DNA of 30,069 bases from Anaerolineales bacterium (GTDB lineage: Bacteria > Chloroflexota > Anaerolineae > 4572-78 > NAK82): the NCBI GenBank assembly GCA_024643945.1, contig JAHELX010000012.1:1-30069 (forward strand), in the 5' to 3' direction. The first letter of the stretch is position 1. Each line of letters opens with the position of its first letter. The notes below the pieces were generated by a model. It ran no database searches and was not told where the DNA came from. It saw nothing but the letters and a program-made list of their open reading frames with translations. Made by a program: the position numbers and the translations under genes. Below are positions 24,433-30,069 of the stretch, piece after piece.

Positions 24433-25157
24433 TCTGGATCTACGATGATCAAGAATCTCTCAGCCATGCTGCCGCCGGGCTCTTCGTGCAGCAGGCACGT
24501 CAGGCGGTGCAGGCCCACGGCCGGTTCAGTGTGGCCGTCTCGGGAGGCCACACGCCCCGGCGCACATATGAACTCCTGGCCCAGCCACCTTTCCGAGACC
24601 GGGTAGCGTGGACACAGGTGCACGTCTTCTGGGGGGATGAGCGCTGTGTACCTCCCGACGATCCGCGCAGCAATGAGCGCATGGTGCGCGAAGCGCTGCT
24701 GGACCACGTGCCTGTCCCCCCGGCGCAAATTCATCCCATTCTCTGCGTTCAGGCACCTCGAGAAGCCGCCGAGCAATACGAGGCTGTTTTACACGATTTC
24801 TTCGCCGGCCGGGCGCCACGTTTTGACCTGATCTTTCTGGGATTAGGGGAGAACGGCCACACAGCGTCCCTCTTCCCCAACACACCGGTGTTGGAGGAGC
24901 GGCAACGTTGGGCGGCCGAGGTATATGTGGCCGAGCAGGACCTTTACCGGGTTACCCTGACAACTCCCATCATCAACCAGGCAGCGGTGGTGGCTTTCCT
25001 GGTGACTGGCGCCGCCAAAGCCGGGGCTTTGCGAGCAGTGTTGGAAGGTCCATCGGACCCTCATCGCCTGCCGGCCCAGTTGATTCAGCCGGCGCAGGGT
25101 GAGTTACAGTGGTTAGTGGACCAGGAAGCGAGCAGCCTGGTGAGCCGCAAAGCGTAA
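24429..25157 (+). CDS. pgl: 6-phosphogluconolactonase
   Basis: 242 residues of the DevB/SolR type. Hydrolyses 6-phosphogluconolactone. FSVAVSGGHTPRRTYELL (glucosamine-isomerase-like phosphate loop), VFWGDERCVPPDDPRSNERM and LGLGENGHTASLFP are the family signatures, with the catalytic His in the last. The start ATG at 24429 overlaps the zwf stop and is preceded by GAGGAGG; the frame is open further upstream but only inside zwf. With zwf and gnd it completes the oxidative pentose phosphate branch. Confidence 0.95.
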   Translation: MIWIYDDQESLSHAAAGLFVQQARQAVQAHGRFSVAVSGGHTPRRTYELLAQPPFRDRVAWTQVHVFWGDERCVPPDDPRSNERMVREALLDHVPVPPAQIHPILCVQAPREAAEQYEAVLHDFFAGRAPRFDLIFLGLGENGHTASLFPNTPVLEERQRWAAEVYVAEQDLYRVTLTTPIINQAAVVAFLVTGAAKAGALRAVLEGPSDPHRLPAQLIQPAQGELQWLVDQEASSLVSRKA

Positions 25158-25244
25158 GGGTGCTGGGAGGCCCATCCTTTCCTGAGATTCTTCTCTTACT
25201 TTTGGGGGCCAATCCCCTGGATGATTGAGGTTGCGGCTGTGCGG

Positions 25245-25250
25245 TACAAT
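25245..25250 (+). promoter_or_regulatory. Putative -10 element of the V-ATPase operon
   Basis: TACAAT stands about 60 bases before the first ATPase gene in a 150-base gap after pgl. A convincing -35 is not visible. No CTTAAG repeats occur here. Confidence 0.35.
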
Positions 25251-25308
25251 AAGATGGCAGTAGCCGATCAAGACAACTCTTTTTGGGCAGAGTGTGGGAG
25301 AGAATGGT

Positions 25309-25620
25309 TTGAACGAGGAACTCATCCAACAGGTATATGAGATCGAAAGGCAGGCGCAGGCCATCCACGAGGCAGCGATGCGCGAGGCAGAGCAGATACC
25401 GATACAGGCTGAACAAGAAGCTCAGGCTCTCATCGAGAAGGCACGAGCCGATGCTCAAGAAGAAGCTCGCCAGTTGGTAGCGAATGCCCAGGCACAGGAA
25501 GAGTGTGCGCGTATCCTGGCCCAGGCCGAAGAGGAGGTCCGTCGTATGGAAGCCTTGGCGATGAGTCATTTTGATCGCGCAATAGCCTACGCGCTCAACC
25601 GCGTGGTCGGCAGGGAGTAG
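25309..25620 (+). CDS. V/A-type ATPase peripheral-stalk coiled-coil subunit (G/H)
   Basis: 103 residues, almost entirely a predicted charged coiled coil rich in Ala, Glu, Gln and Arg (for example AEQEAQALIEKARADAQEEA), ending in DRAIAYALNRVVGRE. This matches the small peripheral-stalk subunit (G in Thermus, H in archaea) that pairs with subunit E. TTG at 25309 is preferred because GGGAGAG lies six bases upstream; GTG at 25294 is the alternative, and ATG at 25304 is out of frame and stops at once. It is the first gene of the ATPase operon, with five bases before subunit C. Confidence 0.8.
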   Translation: MNEELIQQVYEIERQAQAIHEAAMREAEQIPIQAEQEAQALIEKARADAQEEARQLVANAQAQEECARILAQAEEEVRRMEALAMSHFDRAIAYALNRVVGRE

Positions 25621-25625
25621 GGTTT

Positions 25626-26693
25626 ATGCCCAGCGGCGGCGTTTCGGAGTATGCGGCCATTCACGCGCGGGTACGGACCATGTATTCCTCCCTGCTCACT
25701 CCGCAGGCGTGGGCCAAGCTGTGCGAGGCCACGGACTTTAATGCCCTGATTGGGTCGCTCAAGAACATGGTCTACGGTTCGTATCTGATGAAAGTGGCGG
25801 AGGAGAACCTCACCCCCAGGCGGGCCGTTTATCAGATCAAAGGCCGGATGGCCGACGCTTACGTCACCGTCATCCAATTAGCTCCCGCGCACACCCGCTC
25901 ACTGCTGATCCAGCTTTACCGGCATTTTGAGGTAGACAACCTGAAAGCAGTGCTCCGTGGTATTGTGACCGGCGCATCGTGGGACCAGGTACGGTACGTC
26001 CTTTTCCCGCTAGGCCCGGTTACTGTCCTGCCAGCGCAGGCCATGGTGGAAGCGAGGAGTGTGGGAGCTGCGGTGGAGCAATTGCGTGGCACTCCTTATT
26101 ACGACACTCTTTCTCACGCAATGACACGCTACACCGCCGAGCAGAGCCTTTTCCCCCTGGAGGTGACGCTGGATCTGAACTACTGGCGTGAATTGTGGAG
26201 TGATGTCCACCGGCTTACGGGCCGGGATCGAGCGCAGTCGGTGCGTATTGTGGGATCGCTGGTGGACATGAACAACCTGATGTGGGCCATCCGCTACCGG
26301 GTGTATCATCACCTTTCCGAGGAAGAGGTCATCAACTACACACTGCCCTTTGGCTACCGGGTCCGGGACGAAGACATCCGGGCCATCGCCGCAGGGACTG
26401 ACATCCCTCAGGTGTTGGCGCGTATCTATCCCGACTTGACCGATGTGGACGCTCTGCTCCAGGAGCCTCGGAGTGGGCTGCCGGAGCTGGAGCTGCAACT
26501 CCAACGACACGTCGGAGATCAGTGCAGGGCGGCTTTTATCGGCTATCCCTTCCACATTGGCATCCCGCTGGCTTATGTGATGCTGAACGAACTGGAAATT
26601 CAGGATTTGACCGTGCTGATTGAAGCCAAGTCGGTGCAAATGCCAGCCGAGGGGTTTCGGCCCCATCTGCTGATGGGGTGCACACCCGAATGA
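25626..26693 (+). CDS. V/A-type ATPase subunit C
   Basis: 355 residues of the V-ATPase subunit C/d family, the socket that connects the central rotor stalk to the membrane ring. The recurrent helical pattern fits the three-fold helical repeat: YSSLLTPQAWAKLCEATDFN, LIQLYRHFEVDNLKAVLRGI, VGSLVDMNNLMWAIRYRVYH and GIPLAYVMLNELEIQDLTVLIEAK at the C-terminus. The length is normal. It follows the G/H subunit immediately and has only a weak ribosome binding site (AGGGTTT). Confidence 0.92.
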   Translation: MPSGGVSEYAAIHARVRTMYSSLLTPQAWAKLCEATDFNALIGSLKNMVYGSYLMKVAEENLTPRRAVYQIKGRMADAYVTVIQLAPAHTRSLLIQLYRHFEVDNLKAVLRGIVTGASWDQVRYVLFPLGPVTVLPAQAMVEARSVGAAVEQLRGTPYYDTLSHAMTRYTAEQSLFPLEVTLDLNYWRELWSDVHRLTGRDRAQSVRIVGSLVDMNNLMWAIRYRVYHHLSEEEVINYTLPFGYRVRDEDIRAIAAGTDIPQVLARIYPDLTDVDALLQEPRSGLPELELQLQRHVGDQCRAAFIGYPFHIGIPLAYVMLNELEIQDLTVLIEAKSVQMPAEGFRPHLLMGCTPE

Positions 26694-26738
26694 CAACGCA
26701 CCAGTTGTCTAGTTAGTTTGTTAAATATTGGAGATCGT

Positions 26739-28724
26739 ATGTTCTACCCGCAAGCGATGACTGAAATCGAACTGATCATCCTTGCAAAGGATGTGTTGGC
26801 TGTGACCAATATGTTGGCCAGTCAGGGAATTTTGCACCAGGTAGACGCCAGCAATCTGAGTTCGGAAACGGAGCCTGGCACCCTCTCCCCTGCCCTCTCC
26901 CTCGAGGGAGAGGGAGCCTGGCAAGGGAAAGCCGCTGCTTACACTGCGCTGGAACGCCGGGTTCTGGCCACCATGCAGGCCTTGGATGTGGAGGAAGGCC
27001 CGCCGCCACTGGTTGACCGGACCCCGATGATTGAGATCGGAGTGATCCATCCACTGGCGGAGCAGATAGAGCAGGAGGTTCAGAAGGTGAGTGAGCAACT
27101 GGCCAACGGTCAAAAGAGGCTGGAGCAGCTTGAAAGCTACCTCCACCAACTGGAGCCTGTTGCCGGCATTGATCTCGACGTTAGCACACTACGTAAATCG
27201 CGCTACATATTCTCCATGCTTGGAATCATCCCTGTCGCCAACCTGGAGCGGTTACGGACGAGCCTGGCACGGATTCCGTTCGTGTTGCTGACGCTGCGCC
27301 AAGACCGCCAGAATGCCATCGTCTGGTTTGCGGGAACACAACGCAACGCCGACATTCTGAGCCGGGCAGCCCGCAGTGCCTACCTCAACCCTCTGGACCT
27401 GCCGGATGTCCACCATGGCACTCCATCCGAGATCATTGAGTCGCTTCATACGGCTATCAAACGTGCACAGCAGCATATCGCCGAGCAGAAAACGACGATG
27501 ACCCAGTTGCATGAGACGCATAAACAGCAGCTCCAAGCGTTGCTGTGGCGTGCGCGCGCGAGCCGGATACTGGCGGATGCGATGGCGCATTTTGGCAGGC
27601 TCCGCTATACGTATCTAATCGCCGGCTGGATACTGTCCTCCAGTCTGGCAGACCTCACCCAGCGGCTCAAACAGGTGTCCAAGGCGACTCTCCTTGAGAC
27701 CTTCCCAGCCAAACGAAGCGGCGTTAAGCAGGATGTGCCAGTATCTCTGCATAACCCCAAGGCTCTACGCCCATTCCAGCAACTGGTTACGACGTATGCG
27801 CGGCCTCGCTACGATGAACTGGATCCAACCTTCCTGATCGCGCTGACGTTCCCCCTCCTCTTTGGGGCTATGTTCGGTGACGTGGGACATGGGTTGGAAT
27901 TGGCCTTGCTCGGTGTGCTGTTGACCAGCCGGAAGGTAAAGGCATTGCGCAGCCTGGCCAGTCTGGGGAGACTGATCACGGTTTGCGGCGTGGTAGCGGC
28001 CCTGTTTGGTTTTCTCTATGGCAGTATCTTTGGCGTGGAGAACGTGTTGCCGGCACTCTGGATCCGGCCGACGGATAACATCATGCAGCTCCTGACTGTC
28101 GCCATCGGTGCAGGGGTCGTGCTGCTCAGCATAGGGTTCTTGCTCAGCATCCTCAACGCCTGGATGGCGCGCGACTGGGGCAGACTCTTCTTTAACCCCA
28201 ACGGTGTCGCGGGGCTCGTGCTCTACTGGTCACTGATTGGGCTGGCAGCAGGGGCTTTCGTCGGCGACTTGCCCGTTCGCCCGATAGTGTTCGGTGTGCC
28301 GGCGGTCATAGCCGGCCTGGTAGTGATGTCTTCCGAGGTGTTGAAGCGCCTGGTCGAAGGACGTCGGCCTCTGGTAGAGGACAGCCTCGGCACCTACGCC
28401 GTCCAGGTGATCTTTGAACTGTTCGAGACGCTGGTCGGTTTCTTGAGCAACAGTCTTTCTTACGTACGTGTGGGGGCTTTTGCCGTGGCTCACGCCAGTT
28501 TGAGCGTCGTGTTTTTTATCCTGGCCGAGCTGGTCAGCCCAGGTCACGACGTAGGCTATTGGATTATGGTCGTTTTGGGAAACTTCTTTATCGTAGGCTT
28601 CGAGGGACTAATCGTCGGCATCCAGACCATGCGTCTGGAGTATTACGAGTTCTTCAGCAAATTCTTCACGGGCGGAGGGATGCGCTATAAGCCGCTGACC
28701 CTGCTGCCTACGGCAGACGAGTAG
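26739..28724 (+). CDS. V/A-type ATPase subunit I (a-subunit)
   Basis: 661 residues. The N-terminal cytoplasmic part (about 1-350) has alternating alpha/beta and a coiled-coil arm around 105-140. The C-terminal part has about eight membrane helices, with TFPLLFGAMFGDVGHGLELA, then SYVRVGAFAVAHASL carrying the essential Arg of the ion channel, and a VGFEGLIVGIQTMRLEYYEFFSKFF ending. It forms the stator half-channel facing the c-ring. The start ATG at 26739 has TTGGAGA six bases upstream; an in-frame TTG at 26718 is less likely. Residues about 46-63 are encoded by a REP-like palindrome and look inserted relative to family members. Confidence 0.93.
   Translation: MFYPQAMTEIELIILAKDVLAVTNMLASQGILHQVDASNLSSETEPGTLSPALSLEGEGAWQGKAAAYTALERRVLATMQALDVEEGPPPLVDRTPMIEIGVIHPLAEQIEQEVQKVSEQLANGQKRLEQLESYLHQLEPVAGIDLDVSTLRKSRYIFSMLGIIPVANLERLRTSLARIPFVLLTLRQDRQNAIVWFAGTQRNADILSRAARSAYLNPLDLPDVHHGTPSEIIESLHTAIKRAQQHIAEQKTTMTQLHETHKQQLQALLWRARASRILADAMAHFGRLRYTYLIAGWILSSSLADLTQRLKQVSKATLLETFPAKRSGVKQDVPVSLHNPKALRPFQQLVTTYARPRYDELDPTFLIALTFPLLFGAMFGDVGHGLELALLGVLLTSRKVKALRSLASLGRLITVCGVVAALFGFLYGSIFGVENVLPALWIRPTDNIMQLLTVAIGAGVVLLSIGFLLSILNAWMARDWGRLFFNPNGVAGLVLYWSLIGLAAGAFVGDLPVRPIVFGVPAVIAGLVVMSSEVLKRLVEGRRPLVEDSLGTYAVQVIFELFETLVGFLSNSLSYVRVGAFAVAHASLSVVFFILAELVSPGHDVGYWIMVVLGNFFIVGFEGLIVGIQTMRLEYYEFFSKFFTGGGMRYKPLTLLPTADE
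26870..26923. repeat. REP-like palindrome inside the subunit I gene
   Basis: A perfect 22-base palindrome at 26893-26914 (half-site CCCTCTCCCTC) is preceded by another CCCTCTCCCC and flanked by direct repeats GGAGCCTGGCA at 26870-26880 and 26913-26923. The element stays in frame and encodes the low-complexity segment PGTLSPALSLEGEG. Similar CCCTCTCCC/GGGAGAGGG palindromes are common dispersed repeats in bacterial genomes. Confidence 0.8.
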
Positions 28725-28809
28725 GGTGATATTTCGCTCCGGTTGGGAGCCCGGATCAGAGACCCGTTGTCCGGGGCATTGCAGAAATCCAAAGTCAAGG
28801 AGAGTTACA

Positions 28810-29250
28810 ATGATGAAACTAATCGTCGCGATTCTGGTGGGCCTGGTACCGATGGCTCCGGCCGTAATCTATTTTCTACGCTGGCGCAGGCGCGAGCCCG
28901 CGCGCGCCTCACGAGGTCTGATACGGGGGCTAATTAGCTTCAACGCCGTGCTGGGATTGATGGCTGCCAGTGTTGCCATTGTCTGGCTGGCCTCGCCTTC
29001 GACAGCGCTGGCTTCCAGGTTGACTGCACAGGCAGCAACCCCCGATCCTTATGCTTCGCTGGCAGCCGCAATCGCAGCGGGCATGGCCGCCGTCGGCGCA
29101 GGGATTGCCGTCAGTGCTACCGGAGCCGCGGCGGTGGGGGCGATTGCCGAGAAACCAGAGACCTTCGGCCGGGCCCTCATCTTTGTCGGTCTGGCCGAAG
29201 GGATCGCCATTTATGGGCTCATCATTGCGTTTATGGTTCTGAGCCGGTAG
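28810..29250 (+). CDS. V/A-type ATPase subunit K (c-ring) with N-terminal extension
   Basis: 146 residues. The C-terminal hairpin (about 82-146) is a classic proteolipid: Gly/Ala-rich first helix, polar loop IAEKPETFG, and a second helix with the ion-binding Glu130 in GLAEGIAIYGLI. Ahead of it is an extra hydrophobic segment (3-23), a basic turn RWRRREPARASR (24-35) and another hydrophobic segment (38-60) ending in an Ala-rich, possibly cleavable stretch. The first pair does not look like a degenerate c-hairpin and has no acidic residue in the membrane. No Gln of the Na+ type is evident in the first c-helix, so H+ is favoured. The start ATG at 28810 has AAGGAG six bases upstream. Confidence 0.9.
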   Translation: MMKLIVAILVGLVPMAPAVIYFLRWRRREPARASRGLIRGLISFNAVLGLMAASVAIVWLASPSTALASRLTAQAATPDPYASLAAAIAAGMAAVGAGIAVSATGAAAVGAIAEKPETFGRALIFVGLAEGIAIYGLIIAFMVLSR

Positions 29251-29257
29251 GGATAGC

Positions 29258-29563
29258 ATGAAAGTGCTCGTCATCGGCCATCCGGAGGCCGTGCTGGGGT
29301 TTTCGCTGGTCGGTGTCCACGGCCAGGCGGCAACCTCCGCCGCAGAGGTTAGCCAGGCGCTGGAGGACGCCTTGTCGGCTCCCGACGTCGGCATTGTTTT
29401 GGTGACCGAGGACGCGGCAAGGCTGATTGAGGCACGGATGGATCAACTCAAGTTGCGCAGCACCGTGCCCCTGGTCGTCGAGCTTCCGGGCCCAGAGGGT
29501 GTGCGTCCGGACCAGCCCTCTCTCAGCGAAGTTGTGTGGCGGGCCATTGGCGTCCGAATATGA
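29258..29563 (+). CDS. V/A-type ATPase subunit F
   Basis: 101 residues with the compact CheY-like fold of subunit F: MKVLVIGHPEAVLGFSLVGV, DVGIVLVTEDAARLI and TVPLVVELPGPEG. It sits on the central rotor shaft with subunit D and influences catalysis. The start ATG is seven bases after the subunit K stop, with a TAGGGAT ribosome binding site. The gene order K-F-E fits an ATPase operon. Confidence 0.92.
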   Translation: MKVLVIGHPEAVLGFSLVGVHGQAATSAAEVSQALEDALSAPDVGIVLVTEDAARLIEARMDQLKLRSTVPLVVELPGPEGVRPDQPSLSEVVWRAIGVRI

Positions 29564-29619
29564 ATCGTCCCTACCTTCGGGGATTCCGAGCGTAGGGGAA
29601 ATGGATTGGATGGCTTGTT

Positions 29620-30069
29620 ATGAAATCGGCAGAAGAAAGCATACAGGCGCTCACCAGCGCTGTGCTGAACGAGGCGCGTACCGAGGCTGAGCAGATCCTG
29701 GCAGATGCCAAGGCGAAGGCCGAGGCCATACGGCAACGTGCTCAGGAGCAAGCGGCTGCCGGGCGCACAGAGGTCCTGGAACGTGCTTCCCGGGAAGCAG
29801 AGTACATCCGCAGGCAGGTCATCGCCACGACCCAATTGAAGGCGCGAACCTTGCAGTTAGAGCGCCGCGAAAAGCTGCTGGACAGCGCCTTTGAGGCAGC
29901 CCGGCAGAAACTACCCACCGTGCAACAGTGGACCGATTACGATCAAATCGCGCGCCGCCTGCTCCGAGAAGCCTTGATCCACCTGGGAACCAATACGGCC
30001 CGGGTCCGGGCGGACGAACAGACGCAGATGCTCTTGACAGGCCAGGTGCTGGCCGATATTTCAAAGGAA
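29620..30069 (+). CDS. V/A-type ATPase subunit E (partial, runs off the window)
   Basis: 150 codons remain open to the window end without a stop. The N-terminal half is a long charged coiled coil (NEARTEAEQILADAKAKAE and similar), followed by the start of a globular domain (RREKLLDSAFEAARQKL). This is subunit E of the peripheral stalk, which pairs with the G/H subunit encoded at 25309. The start ATG at 29620 has a weak GGATGG site; an ATG at 29601 is out of frame. Subunits A, B and D are expected downstream of the window. Confidence 0.9.
   Translation, partial: MKSAEESIQALTSAVLNEARTEAEQILADAKAKAEAIRQRAQEQAAAGRTEVLERASREAEYIRRQVIATTQLKARTLQLERREKLLDSAFEAARQKLPTVQQWTDYDQIARRLLREALIHLGTNTARVRADEQTQMLLTGQVLADISKE

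Noticed and set aside
25158..25308. Strong terminator after pgl
   Set aside because: GGGGCCAATCCCC-type pairing is present, but the stem is short and no T tract follows.
26010..26696. 228-codon minus-strand frame opposite ATPase subunit C
   Set aside because: It is antisense to a conserved gene, with no domain pattern.

Overview
All recognisable genes in this 30 kb window lie on the + strand. They read as a bacterial chromosome segment, most likely from a member of the Chloroflexota (Anaerolineae-like). That assignment is an inference from the gene mix: a caa3-type oxidase next to a Rieske/cytochrome b complex, a V/A-type ATPase, a transaldolase-glucose-6-phosphate isomerase fusion and an HpnH-type radical SAM enzyme. 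No rRNA, tRNA or CRISPR array was seen.

Layout. (1) 1-2600: the tail of an upstream gene and its terminator, then a two-gene isoprenoid unit (squalene/phytoene-synthase family enzyme plus HpnH-like radical SAM protein) behind a long leader. (2) 2620-3424: a monocistronic double PRC-barrel protein. (3) 3737-10491: a respiratory operon, coxB (fused to cytochrome c) - coxA - coxC - ctaG - small membrane protein - Rieske - cytochrome b (fused to cytochrome c) - NfeD-like protein. Both large complexes carry their own haem c domain and no separate cytochrome c gene is present, so electrons may pass directly from one fused haem to the other. (4) 10545-11841: a putative metal-transporter-like membrane protein and a small HMA-like protein without CxxC. 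(5) 11913-25157: sugar-phosphate metabolism: ROK glucokinase, DUF2892 protein, transketolase, ribose-5-phosphate isomerase B, a membrane-anchored sulfite-oxidase-family molybdoprotein, transaldolase/PGI fusion, HAD hydrolase, then gnd-zwf-pgl. Together these cover glucose phosphorylation, the oxidative branch and most of the non-oxidative branch of the pentose phosphate pathway (no rpe here). (6) 25309-end: V/A-type ATPase operon in the order G/H, C, I, K, F, E (E runs off the window).

The most striking non-coding signal is an operator made of four CTTAAG-type hexamers spaced exactly 11 bp apart. It occurs three times (145, 2621, 10545). Each copy ends 27-28 bp before a -10-like hexamer, and each precedes a different transcription unit (isoprenoid pair, PRC-barrel gene, membrane transporter pair). 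This is the geometry of an OmpR/PhoB-type response regulator and suggests an unrecognised local regulon. Other notable structures are a palindromic repeat family starting at the stop codons of two genes (2467, 17766), a REP-like palindrome read through in frame inside the V-ATPase subunit I gene, and a probable internal twin-arginine signal in the molybdoprotein.
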